From the IMG/VR virus record IMGVR_UViG_3300031658_000021, positions 1 through 44,395 of that record: 44,395 bases of DNA. One strand, given 5' to 3'. The DNA comes from a virus. Made by a program: the position numbers and the translations under genes. Position 1 is the stretch's first letter. Each line of letters opens with the position of its first letter. The notes beneath the pieces were generated by a model. The model did no database searches and was not told the origin of the DNA. It saw only the letters and a program-made list of their open reading frames with translations. Positions 5,514-11,440 of the stretch are shown here, one piece after another.

Positions 5514-5813
5514 TTAGAATAGCTTAACGACCTTCATTCCTAGAAGACTTGCAACGTGGTTAACGTGCTTCTGCGTCGTTGCACTATGCCACTGCCTCTG
5601 TGTAAGTGTACCCTCACACACCTTGCCAGTAGCTACGTGTGTGTCGTAGCTGTAAACTTGGATGTGGATTTCTCCTTGTATGTACTCCTTATCTGCACGG
5701 AGGTTTTGCTTGTATTTCTTCACGTCTATAGATCGTGTATGAGGTGTACCCCATCTCCAACCCTCGTCGCGCATTTCTTCGTATCTATCGTCTGCTCTAT
5801 CTGAATAACTCAT
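5514..5813 (-). CDS. Hypothetical protein (99 aa)
   Basis: Starts MSYSDRADDRYEEMRDEGWR at 5813 and ends MKVVKLF. The N-terminal 35 residues are charged; the rest looks beta-rich (GEIHIQVYSYDTHVATGKV). No family recognised. It is the last gene of the 5514-7892 block, upstream of the promoter at 5461-5492. Confidence 0.6.
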   Translation of the reverse strand: MSYSDRADDRYEEMRDEGWRWGTPHTRSIDVKKYKQNLRADKEYIQGEIHIQVYSYDTHVATGKVCEGTLTQRQWHSATTQKHVNHVASLLGMKVVKLF

Positions 5814-5971
5814 GTTTTTTGTATTAAATTAGTTAATTTTTCGTTTATCACCCGTAGGTCTTCGTTTGCTAATGGGCTGAAATGTCCGTCGTTAGCGTCC
5901 ATCCACTCAATCAAGCGGTTGCGTTCCTGCTTAAGTTCAAGCACTCGCAGTGTGTTTACTGTTTCTTTCAT
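5810..5971 (-). CDS. Small helical hypothetical protein (53 aa)
   Basis: ATG 5971-5969 to TGA 5810-5812 encodes MKETVNTLRVLELKQERNRL, then IEWMDANDGHFSPLANEDLR. A helix-loop-helix is likely. The four-base ATGA overlap with the 5514-5813 gene fixes the frame. Confidence 0.55.
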   Translation of the reverse strand: MKETVNTLRVLELKQERNRLIEWMDANDGHFSPLANEDLRVINEKLTNLIQKT

Positions 5972-5986
5972 TGTATTGGTTTTTAG

Positions 5987-6139
5987 TTAGTTATCTCCGA
6001 ACACCTCAAGCTCTGCTTCAAGGCAGAAGGCATCGGCTACCATGTGTATTGCGTCATTATCACCACACCATGTGTAGTATGCATAGGCTAGTTCTAGTTC
6101 TTCTAAACCTAGACCTATAAAGGGGTTGAAATCATTCAT
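5987..6139 (-). CDS. Small acidic hypothetical protein (50 aa)
   Basis: ATG 6139-6137 to TAA 5987-5989 encodes MNDFNPFIGLGLEELELAYA and a Cys/Tyr/Trp-containing helix (YYTWCGDNDAIHMVADAFCL). Strongly acidic. It abuts the stop of the 6141-6515 gene. No family recognised. Confidence 0.55.
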   Translation of the reverse strand: MNDFNPFIGLGLEELELAYAYYTWCGDNDAIHMVADAFCLEAELEVFGDN

Positions 6140-6140
6140 G

Positions 6141-6515
6141 TTATTTGGTTTTTTCTATGTAAATACTCTTATCATTCTCGATGTCGTAGTAAGCTAGTTC
6201 ACCACGCATCTTACACTTGGCGTAAGCAGTTTCTTCGTCTTCGCAGTGTTCCACTACATCGAAGTGGATTTGCCCTTGATGAGTCCATGTGCCCATACCT
6301 ACAAGTATAAGCCAAGTGGGATTACTTGCTACTTTGGTGTAATTGTCGTACAGTTTAGCAAATCTAAAGAAATCATGCTTGTCACACACTTGTTCCTCGT
6401 CTACACCGCCTACAACAAAGCCTTTGCTACGCTTTTGTTCGTCGCTCCACAGCGTATATCCGCCGTCTATCATCGTACTTCCGTACGCCAGTCTGATTTT
6501 CTCTAATCTATTCAT
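6141..6515 (-). CDS. Hypothetical protein (124 aa)
   Basis: Begins MNRLEKIRLAYGSTMIDGGY at 6515. The middle contains FVVGGVDEEQVCDKHDFFRF and NPTWLILVGMGTWTHQGQIH, suggesting a compact alpha/beta fold rather than a helical bundle. No catalytic motif can be assigned. Overlaps the 6512-6670 gene by four bases. Confidence 0.6.
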   Translation of the reverse strand: MNRLEKIRLAYGSTMIDGGYTLWSDEQKRSKGFVVGGVDEEQVCDKHDFFRFAKLYDNYTKVASNPTWLILVGMGTWTHQGQIHFDVVEHCEDEETAYAKCKMRGELAYYDIENDKSIYIEKTK

Positions 6516-6670
6516 GTTATTATCTTCTTTACGTTGGTCATGATGCCTAGTAACTCCTCACCTGACTCGAAATAAGAGCAGTCCATTTCCCCTCGTTGGT
6601 TAATAATCGCCACCTCTTGGGTGAGTTCGTCTATGGATACTGCGTATCCGTTGTTGAAATATATTCTCAT
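6512..6670 (-). CDS. Small hypothetical protein (52 aa)
   Basis: ATG 6670-6668 to TGA 6512-6514 encodes MRIYFNNGYAVSIDELTQEV and then AIINQRGEMDCSYFESGEEL. Two beta strands and two helices are plausible. The ATGA overlaps at both ends support the frame. Confidence 0.55.
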   Translation of the reverse strand: MRIYFNNGYAVSIDELTQEVAIINQRGEMDCSYFESGEELLGIMTNVKKIIT

Positions 6671-6849
6671 GATTCGTTGAATATGGTTTGTGGGTTATTT
6701 TGGTAGTGTTCACTAGCTGTCTCATACGCATCGTATAAATGCATGAGTATGTGGCGTGGTGCGTTGTCATGATACGCCTCAGTGTACCTACGCCATGCCT
6801 CGAATTTCGCTTCGTGGTATGGGTTTGGAGGGTTTTTGTAGTCGCTCAT
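6667..6849 (-). CDS. Small hypothetical protein (60 aa)
   Basis: Begins MSDYKNPPNPYHEAKFEAWR at 6849 and ends NNPQTIFNES. Rich in Tyr, His and Asn; a single helical region (EAWRRYTEAYHDNAPRHILM) is likely. No family recognised. Confidence 0.55.
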   Translation of the reverse strand: MSDYKNPPNPYHEAKFEAWRRYTEAYHDNAPRHILMHLYDAYETASEHYQNNPQTIFNES

Positions 6850-6851
6850 GA

Positions 6852-7064
6852 CTACGAGCCGATTAAGTCCTCAAGCGTCATTTGATCGTCACACGTTAGT
6901 GCGTCCCACTCGCTTGTGGTAGTTATTTGACTGAAATCCAACCCCTCGAAGAGGTTTTTCATAGCTTCCACACGGAGGTCGTGTACTAGCGTGTCATTCT
7001 GTGCCTTCGGCTGATGTGCTTCGACGATAACTCGTGCGAAGTCGTGCATGTTGAAATTTTCCAT
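6852..7064 (-). CDS. Small acidic hypothetical protein (70 aa)
   Basis: Begins MENFNMHDFARVIVEAHQPK at 7064 and ends MTLEDLIGS. It is preceded by an AAACCAAAAACCCATACATC leader and lies directly downstream of tRNA-like element 3. No family recognised. Confidence 0.55.
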   Translation of the reverse strand: MENFNMHDFARVIVEAHQPKAQNDTLVHDLRVEAMKNLFEGLDFSQITTTSEWDALTCDDQMTLEDLIGS

Positions 7065-7094
7065 GATGTATGGGTTTTTGGTTTATAAAATTAG

Positions 7095-7141
7095 AGCATG
7101 AAGGGGAGTCGAACCCCTAATGCACCCTATGTGCTCATGCT
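7095..7141 (-). ncRNA. tRNA-like element 3: 47-nt minihelix with T arm
   Basis: On the minus strand AGCATGA (7141-7135) pairs perfectly with TCATGCT (7101-7095). Inside are only two arms: a 4-bp hairpin GCAC-ATAGG-GTGC and a perfect 5-bp T arm AGGGG-TTCGACT-CCCCT. There is no room for separate D and anticodon arms, so it resembles a tRNA reduced to acceptor, one small arm and T arm. A 74-nt reading to 7168 has a mismatched acceptor and runs into a coding region. Sits in the 84-base gap between genes at 7064 and 7149. Confidence 0.5.
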
Positions 7142-7148
7142 TGTATGC

Positions 7149-7577
7149 CTAGAACGGGCAGTCAGACTCAAGGCTTTCTTCGAACTCTGCCATCACGAGT
7201 GCAACTGCATCCGCATCCAGCTTCGTACGGAGCTTTGCCATAGCCATTTCGACCGTCTCTCCTTCGGAGAGTGTAACCACCTCCCTACGGGGAGCTTTGT
7301 AGCTGTCGACGTTCTTCGTGGGTAGGTATGATGTACATACGTTGTCCCTCGCTTGTTGTCGCTCTAGCCTATCATTTCGGCTTTTCGGCTTACCTGCCGA
7401 TGCCTTACGGGCTAGTACGTTGGGTTTATATTCCTTCCCTTCAACCTCTTCGAGGTTAGAGATAGCTTCCGTCAACTCCGTAAGGAGTTTCAGGGCTTGT
7501 GCCTTACGCTCCGCAGTGGGACCGTATTTGGCTTGGTTTACTGCCTTTTGGCAGTCTTTGAACGTGATGTCTTTCAT
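7149..7577 (-). CDS. Paralogue A: KAVNQAKY-domain protein (142 aa)
   Basis: Residues ~5-47 (FKDCQKAVNQAKYGPTAERK and the LLTELTEAISNLEEV helix) closely match the N-terminal domain of the neighbouring 97-aa protein encoded at 7599-7892. After that the two diverge: here a basic linker (ARKASAGKPKSRNDRLERQQ) leads to an acidic helical C terminus (KLRTKLDADAVALVMAEFEE). The shared domain is helical and of unknown function; tandem duplication followed by C-terminal replacement is the simplest history. Given the partner's histone-like tail, a DNA- or nucleoid-related role is possible but only inferred. Confidence 0.65.
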   Translation of the reverse strand: MKDITFKDCQKAVNQAKYGPTAERKAQALKLLTELTEAISNLEEVEGKEYKPNVLARKASAGKPKSRNDRLERQQARDNVCTSYLPTKNVDSYKAPRREVVTLSEGETVEMAMAKLRTKLDADAVALVMAEFEESLESDCPF

Positions 7578-7598
7578 CTTCGATGGTTTAATTGGTTA

Positions 7599-7892
7599 TT
7601 ATGCTGAAAGCATAGCTAGAAGTTCCGCCTTAGTTAGCTTCGCTAAGTCGACCTTAGCCACCTTCGGTGTAGCCTTCCCCTTCGGGGCAACCTTCGCTTC
7701 GGCTATGGCTTTCTTCGAAAGTTTAGCCTTCGGCTTAGCCTTTGCTTTTGGCTTAACCTCTACGAGGTTAGAAACTGCTTCCGTTAACTCCTTTAGGAGT
7801 TTGATTGCTCTTGCCTTACGCTCTGCGGTTGCTGAGTATTTAGCTTGGTTTACTGCCTTACGGCAGTCTTTGATGTTTATGTCTTGTGACAT
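7599..7892 (-). CDS. Paralogue B: histone-H1-like Lys/Ala/Pro-tailed protein (97 aa)
   Basis: I place the start at ATG 7892-7890 (MSQDINIKDCRKAVNQAKYS); a longer frame to 8156 would cross the promoter region and encodes an atypical Cys/His-rich stretch. Residues 1-46 form the domain shared with the 7149-7577 protein. Residues ~47-80 are a lysine/alanine/proline tail (KPKAKAKPKAKLSKKAIAEA...) like eukaryotic H1 or bacterial histone-like tails. The last 18 residues (VDLAKLTKAELLAML) resemble a short SAP/HeH-type helix pair. It is the first gene of the leftward array, so it is likely among the first expressed. Non-specific DNA binding is the likely activity, by analogy only. Confidence 0.65.
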   Translation of the reverse strand: MSQDINIKDCRKAVNQAKYSATAERKARAIKLLKELTEAVSNLVEVKPKAKAKPKAKLSKKAIAEAKVAPKGKATPKVAKVDLAKLTKAELLAMLSA

Positions 7893-7937
7893 GGGTATAT
7901 GGTTTTTGACTCTGCGGAATTGCCGAGTTGATGTCGG

Positions 7938-7971
7938 TAAAGGTACGGCGAACATTTGAACATTTCGACAA
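7938..7971 (-). promoter_or_regulatory. Probable leftward promoter for the histone-like gene
   Basis: Minus strand TTG (7971-7969) is followed after 23 bases by TACCTTTA (7945-7938), one base off TAnnTTTG. It lies 46 bases upstream of ATG 7892 and would launch the leftward array. Confidence 0.5.
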
Positions 7972-7980
7972 AAGATGGTG

Positions 7981-8616
7981 ACTGATTCCACGCGCCTTTT
8001 ACCGAAGGTAAAACACGCACGAAGAATCCGCGCACGTGAATGGGCTATGCACGGAGACACACCAGCACGTGTCCCGAGCACATGGCGATCGCACATGACG
8101 GGCACATGACGCACGCATGAGGCGAGGTGATTTTGTATTGGTAATTCAATTGTCAATAGTAAGTTGATTACGTAGTAAAGGCTGAGGAATTAATATCAAT
8201 AGTAAACTTGGAATTGTTAACAGCATCTCGCCTATATGGGGGTAAGGAGGTTAGAGTTACACTCTAGGTAAGGGATAGTCCTGACTTGAAAGATAGCTAC
8301 GTAGAACTACGTTCTTGATGTGATGCGTGAAGTAATCACCCGTAATTGCCTGAACGTCAGTACGCTAAAGGTTATTTGGAATACTCAACTATGTTGAGGG
8401 GGGCGGGTCAAACGATTGCGTTTTGGTTTGAGTTTCCTCGCGTCTTATAATATATATTATCCCCTGTCGGAACATTTCTACCCCAATTTTTACCATATTT
8501 GGACAAATTAGCCGATTTTGGATCTTCTGGCGTATTTTTTACGATTACATTTTTTGTAAATTCCACTCTAAAGCATTGAGAGGCGGTCAATTACCCCCAT
8601 GGTCTTAAATTTTTAC
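7981..8616. other. Gene-free junction between leftward and rightward transcription
   Basis: No convincing gene is seen. Notable items are ACGTAG-AA-CTACGT (8299-8312), the hairpin CTCAAC-TAT-GTTGAG (8384-8398) followed by a G-run (8398-8404), and the word CAATAGTAA near 8154 and 8200 with its reverse complement at about 8617. A 60-codon leftward frame (8408-8590) exists but overlaps AT-rich DNA and has no leader. The stretch could hold a structured RNA, operators or a replication origin. Confidence 0.5.
8299..8312. promoter_or_regulatory. Palindrome ACGTAGAACTACGT
   Basis: Six-base arms ACGTAG/CTACGT around AA, perfectly symmetric. ACGTAG also appears alone near 8168. A candidate operator at the divergence point; the binding protein is unknown. 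Confidence 0.4.
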
Positions 8617-8623
8617 TTTACTA

Positions 8624-8654
8624 TTGACTTTTCAATTTTAATGTTATACCTTTG
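8624..8654 (+). promoter_or_regulatory. Strong rightward promoter of the right arm
   Basis: TTG (8624-8626) followed after exactly 20 bases by TACCTTTG (8647-8654), matching the Bacteroidota consensus. The sequence TACCTTTGCTATAT is repeated almost exactly at the promoter of the 15349 gene. A transcript starting near 8660 would have a leader of about 170 bases before ATG 8832. Confidence 0.75.
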
Positions 8655-8660
8655 CTATAT

Positions 8661-8816
8661 ATCTATTGCATTAAAGAGCTTCTCTATATATTTTAAGGTG
8701 TATGTATACACTAAGAAGCAGTAATAAGATGTTAAATTCAGGCTAGCTATGCCCTTTGATGTATAACCGCTTGAAACAGTCCCTTTGGCGCTAAGCTGGG
8801 ACCTCCTATAAAGTAG
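8661..8816 (+). ncRNA. Leader / possible small RNA downstream of the 8647 promoter
   Basis: The leader contains the near-palindrome GTGTATGTATACAC (8698-8711) and a potential stem pairing AGTCCC with GGGACC near 8778-8804, then a second promoter box. No start codon with a credible frame is seen. It could be an untranslated leader with a hairpin control element or a short non-coding RNA; I cannot tell which. Confidence 0.3.
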
Positions 8817-8824
8817 TATATTTG
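8817..8824 (+). promoter_or_regulatory. -7 box TATATTTG seven bases before ATG 8832
   Basis: TATATTTG lies within an inverted repeat AGTAG...CTACT and is followed by CTACTGC and then ATG, so transcription would begin within a few bases of the start codon. No TTG at the usual -33 distance. Confidence 0.55.
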
Positions 8825-8831
8825 CTACTGC

Positions 8832-9443
8832 ATGGAACTACTTAAAAACGCTAAATCAGCAATGAACTTTCAAGAGAGATACTCCGATATGGAGGGATCT
8901 GAGGGAGGTTATGATAGAAAGGAAAAAAGAGCCTTAAAGCAAGCTAAGAAAGCTGGGGTGGGTTTAAATGACTCACAGTCTAATAGGTCGGAATACCTAG
9001 ACACAGTTGGGGCTGAAAGAACTAGGGCTGCCGCTACGGGTATTACTGCTGTAGCAGGAGTTGTTGCGGGTGCATATACAGGCAATCCCGCCATGGTGAA
9101 AAGTTCCCTAGCGATGGGGGCTAACTACATGGGTGGGGAGATGGCTGAGGATGCGGCTGGTAATGATGGTGTGGGGCAGCAATTAGGCATACAGGACGCG
9201 ATGAACATTGGTGGGCCTTTGGCTTCTACTATGGGTCAAGGGACAAGGGAAAAGAAAGCTGAGGGTGGTGGTCCAGGTGGGCCTCCAGAAACCCCAGGTG
9301 TAGACCCTACAGCCCAGGATCCATACAATCCCGAGTACAAACATCAGAGAAATGGGTCAACCCTACAATATAAGGCTGGTGGATCATTAAGATATAACCC
9401 GCGCAAATACGACTATATAAAGGGTAATTCCTTTGGATTTTAA
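8832..9443 (+). CDS. Gly/Ala-rich putative virion protein (203 aa)
   Basis: Starts MELLKNAKSAMNFQERYSDM seven bases after a promoter box. A basic helical N terminus (KEKRALKQAKKAG) is followed by an Ala/Gly-rich region (residues ~60-110, TGITAVAGVVAGAYTGNPAM) that could insert in or cross a membrane, then a Pro/Gly linker (EGGGPGGPPETPGVDPTAQD) and a C-terminal YKAGGSLRYNPRKYDY. The aromatic-x-x-GG-x-L motif also occurs in the 9914 and 42897 proteins and in structural proteins of other Bacteroidota phages. An internal or ejected virion protein is likely; function is inferred. Confidence 0.6.
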   Translation: MELLKNAKSAMNFQERYSDMEGSEGGYDRKEKRALKQAKKAGVGLNDSQSNRSEYLDTVGAERTRAAATGITAVAGVVAGAYTGNPAMVKSSLAMGANYMGGEMAEDAAGNDGVGQQLGIQDAMNIGGPLASTMGQGTREKKAEGGGPGGPPETPGVDPTAQDPYNPEYKHQRNGSTLQYKAGGSLRYNPRKYDYIKGNSFGF

Positions 9444-9452
9444 AACAACACT

Positions 9453-9884
9453 ATGGCAACTCTAACAGTATCAATAAAAGAAGAATTAACACTTAACGGA
9501 AAGGAACAGGGCGGAGAATTCGTAATGTCAGCCAACGTTACTCAGTGTTACAAAAGGATCATCACGGCCACTACCTCTGCACAGTCGGTACTGCTTTTTG
9601 CAGCTGCGGACGCGGCGGGCACATTGAAAGACGCTACGGCGGACTATATTCGCATTACTAACCTCGACTCCACAAACTACGTAATGCTACGTATCGTGGG
9701 CGCGTCGACTCAATACTGGGTCAAACTAGAACCTGGAGACAGTTGGGTAGGGGGGAACTCCTTAATGTATGCTGATCATACAGGTACAGCCGTTGCGGCT
9801 ATTGGGAGTTTTATACCTATAGATACTATATATGCTGATGCTAATACCGCTTCTTGCGATCTAGAAATATTCGCCGCTCTTTAA
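9453..9884 (+). CDS. Putative head decoration/fibre-type protein (143 aa)
   Basis: Begins MATLTVSIKEELTLNGKEQG, ends LEIFAAL. The layout (N-terminal MAT-x-T-beta strand, central ADYIRITNLDSTNYVMLRIV, then KLEPGDSWVGG) matches a family of small beta-sandwich virion proteins common in marine phages, and the same scheme is seen in the tandem pair at 26981-27792. Expected to be a decoration or head-fibre-like component. The start follows an A-rich leader nine bases after the previous stop. Confidence 0.6.
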   Translation: MATLTVSIKEELTLNGKEQGGEFVMSANVTQCYKRIITATTSAQSVLLFAAADAAGTLKDATADYIRITNLDSTNYVMLRIVGASTQYWVKLEPGDSWVGGNSLMYADHTGTAVAAIGSFIPIDTIYADANTASCDLEIFAAL

Positions 9885-9888
9885 TAAC

Positions 9889-9896
9889 TATATTTG
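9889..9896 (+). promoter_or_regulatory. -7 box TATATTTG upstream of ATG 9914
   Basis: TATATTTG lies five bases after the 9453-9884 stop and 17 bases before ATG 9914. It supports the 9914 start over the earlier in-frame ATG at 9854. Confidence 0.5.
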
Positions 9897-9913
9897 TACA
9901 AAATAACAACAAG

Positions 9914-10465
9914 ATGAATTTAAAATACCGCCAAGGCTCCAATATGCAAAGATTGGGTGAACTTGTGAAAAAATACAGAAATGGAGGAGGGTTACCTGAG
10001 GGGGATCCAAAAAAGGTGAACTATGGTGGACCGTCAGTTAGGAGCCTAGTAGCGGATGGACTAGCCTCCAACGCCAACCCTTCATTAGGATCTGGCGGCG
10101 GGGCGAACATCAATCTCCCTAGATTCGACGAAATGAGGGAAAAGTTTGTAGGAGCTAACCCAGATCTTTTTGATTCGAAGAAGCAACAGTATATCATCGA
10201 CGGTAAAAAAACATACTTCCCTAATACCACCGCAGGATTCGATGAAGCGCGAATGGCTTCCCATATGTCTAATGGCGATAAAAGTAAGTTTAATATGTCT
10301 TCCTATCAGGGTGATATTTACCATGGACTCATGGGGGAGTTTGACGGATATATAGATGGTTTTGACGGAAAAATAGAAAACATGACAGAAGACCAAATAA
10401 AAAGAATGCGAGAGCAATACCAAGAGCAAACTCGAAACTTTGCATCCCAAATGAACAGAGACTAA
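9914..10465 (+). CDS. Putative virion-associated protein with GGGL motif (183 aa)
   Basis: I choose ATG 9914 (MNLKYRQGSNMQRLGELVKK) because it follows a promoter box and an A-rich leader; the 9854 start lies within the previous gene. The N terminus is basic and contains YRNGGGLPEGDP, related to the GG-x-L motif of the 8832 and 42897 proteins. A Gly/Ser/Asn-rich stretch follows, then a mixed region with repeated D-G-[YF] (YIDGFDGKIEN) and a helical C terminus. No family recognised; virion association is inferred from the motif. Confidence 0.55.
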   Translation: MNLKYRQGSNMQRLGELVKKYRNGGGLPEGDPKKVNYGGPSVRSLVADGLASNANPSLGSGGGANINLPRFDEMREKFVGANPDLFDSKKQQYIIDGKKTYFPNTTAGFDEARMASHMSNGDKSKFNMSSYQGDIYHGLMGEFDGYIDGFDGKIENMTEDQIKRMREQYQEQTRNFASQMNRD

Positions 10466-10485
10466 GTAAAGACTATATCTTTACT
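10465..10485. terminator. Bidirectional hairpin between convergent genes
   Basis: AGTAAAG (10465-10471) and CTTTACT (10479-10485) form a perfect 7-bp stem with a 7-base loop, spanning the stop codons of the rightward 9914 gene and the leftward 10473 gene. It is AT-rich and weak, but the position between convergent genes fits a terminator. Confidence 0.4.
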
Positions 10486-10769
10486 GATGAGATTTGAACT
10501 ATCTTACCATCAATCTGTTGGCTTACTTGGTATAAACCTGGCTTAGTTGTTTTTAATCTGAACGTTCTATAGTCACCTATTCTGTCTAAAACCCATCCGT
10601 TACCTTCTTCTAGGCGTTCGTCCTGGATTTCAGGGTAGTGGGGAATGTACAGTACGGTCCATTCTGACTCTATGCCTTCACTGTACATAAGATCGTTAAT
10701 TACAAGTGTTGTTTGAGACAGCAGCGAAGTAGAAGCTATCAAGGCAATTATTAAAAGTAAATTTTTCAT
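10473..10769 (-). CDS. Small secreted beta-sandwich-like protein (98 aa)
   Basis: ATG 10769; residues 1-19 (MKNLLLIIALIASTSLLSQ) are a clear Sec signal peptide with likely cleavage near SLLSQ-TT. The mature ~79 residues are beta-rich (WTVLYIPHYPEIQDERLEEG, then FRLKTTKPGLYQVSQQ), resembling small periplasmic or PKD/Ig-like domains. It is one of two adjacent leftward genes with near-identical signal peptides and an identical 48-base leader, breaking the rightward operon. Possible roles are superinfection exclusion or envelope modification; this is inference. Confidence 0.6.
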   Translation of the reverse strand: MKNLLLIIALIASTSLLSQTTLVINDLMYSEGIESEWTVLYIPHYPEIQDERLEEGNGWVLDRIGDYRTFRLKTTKPGLYQVSQQIDGKIVQISSVKI

Positions 10770-11266
10770 TGTATATAAATTAAAGGTTAAAAATTAAATT
10801 CTGATTATCTAACTACAACTAAGTGGTCAGAACTCCCCGCCACCCATTCAATATCCGATCTTACGAATGTGTTCTCAATCATTACCCCAGGAAGGTATGA
10901 AACGACATAGTCAACGTATTTTTCGTTTATAATAAAGTAAGTATCCTCCCCCATTATATCTCCGTCTTTTGTGCAGGACACGACATACACACCCTCTTCG
11001 GTCCATGTATGTGCTGAGCGGCCACCGTAAGAAGCATAAAACTCAAACTCCTTGTCGAAGTTGATGTCTGGTCTCTCCGCATCCCATGCCTCCCCAGTAG
11101 CTTTCATGTCAAGCACTTTATAGATATGTGTGGAGTCTTGTATAGCTACTCCCCCAGAGTATGTTTCCTGTATACTGATAGAAAGGTCTTGTGCCGAGAC
11201 TCCAGCTACAACGAACGTGGCAATTATTAAAAGTAAATTTTTCATTGTATATAAATTAAAGGTTAA
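10743..11266 (-). repeat. 48-bp duplicated leader and signal-peptide start
   Basis: A 48-base block is identical at 10743-10790 and 11219-11266. It spans the leader (ATTAAAGGTTAA-type) and the first seven to eight codons of both leftward secreted genes. Conservation extends through the non-coding part, so it is a recent duplication or a selected shared expression cassette, not only a protein constraint. Confidence 0.75.
10805..11245 (-). CDS. Small secreted protein, partner of the 98-aa gene (146 aa)
   Basis: ATG 11245; MKNLLLIIATFVVAGVSAQ is a signal peptide with predicted cleavage after VSA. The mature part contains QDLSISIQETYSGGVAIQDS and EFEFYASYGGRSAHTWTEEG, GVYVVSCTKDGDI, a PKD/Ig-like beta-sandwich pattern with one Cys, and ends in a beta strand. 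Shares the leader and first seven residues with the 10473-10769 protein but diverges afterwards. Exported by the host Sec machinery and probably periplasmic or surface-exposed. Function unknown. Confidence 0.6.
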   Translation of the reverse strand: MKNLLLIIATFVVAGVSAQDLSISIQETYSGGVAIQDSTHIYKVLDMKATGEAWDAERPDINFDKEFEFYASYGGRSAHTWTEEGVYVVSCTKDGDIMGEDTYFIINEKYVDYVVSYLPGVMIENTFVRSDIEWVAGSSDHLVVVR

Positions 11267-11277
11267 GGATTCAGTTG

Positions 11278-11285
11278 TATATTTG
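11278..11285 (+). promoter_or_regulatory. Rightward -7 box TATATTTG
   Basis: TATATTTG lies between the divergent genes at 11245 and 11441. If active, its RNA would pass through the hairpin at 11351-11368 before reaching the 11441 gene, an attenuator-like arrangement. Confidence 0.4.
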
Positions 11286-11350
11286 AACCGCTGATCTTAA
11301 TCTACAACATTATTTCCGAAAAAACAAATTTCGATGGTAAATAAAATTCT

Positions 11351-11374
11351 AAAACTTGAATAAGTTTTATTTTA
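11351..11374 (+). terminator. Weak hairpin terminator or attenuator
   Basis: AAAACTT (11351-11357), loop GAAT, AAGTTTT (11362-11368), then ATTTTAAT. The stem is AT-rich, so termination would be partial at best. It precedes the 11441 gene by about 70 bases. Confidence 0.35.
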
Positions 11375-11440
11375 ATCCTATACGGAAAAGAAAGGATCAC
11401 GCCATGGAAGCAGAAAAAATTAGACTAAATAAAATTAAAC

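Noticed and set aside
7095-7168. 74-nt tRNA with 5' end at 7168
   Set aside because: The acceptor has a mismatch, no proper anticodon arm forms and it would overlap the end of the 7149-7577 gene; the 47-base version pairs perfectly.
7318-7959. Long rightward open frame antisense to the two KAVNQAKY genes
   Set aside because: Its Ala/Phe/Ser-rich translation mirrors the codon bias of the genes on the other strand; it has no leader and conflicts with the two paralogues, whose conserved domain shows they are the real genes.
7893-8156. N-terminal extension of the histone-like gene
   Set aside because: It would encode a Cys/His/Arg-rich stretch covering the promoter; the paralogue begins at the equivalent of ATG 7892.
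8270-8300. Possible group I intron core (GGGATAGTCC resembles the conserved S element)
   Set aside because: No matching R element or P7 pairing partner was found, and no split gene flanks it.
8408-8590. 60-codon leftward frame in the junction region
   Set aside because: AT-rich, low-complexity product, no AAACCA or A-rich leader and no coupling to a neighbour.
9854-9913. Upstream start for the 9914 gene
   Set aside because: It overlaps the preceding gene by 31 bases and would place the promoter box at 9889 within the coding region.
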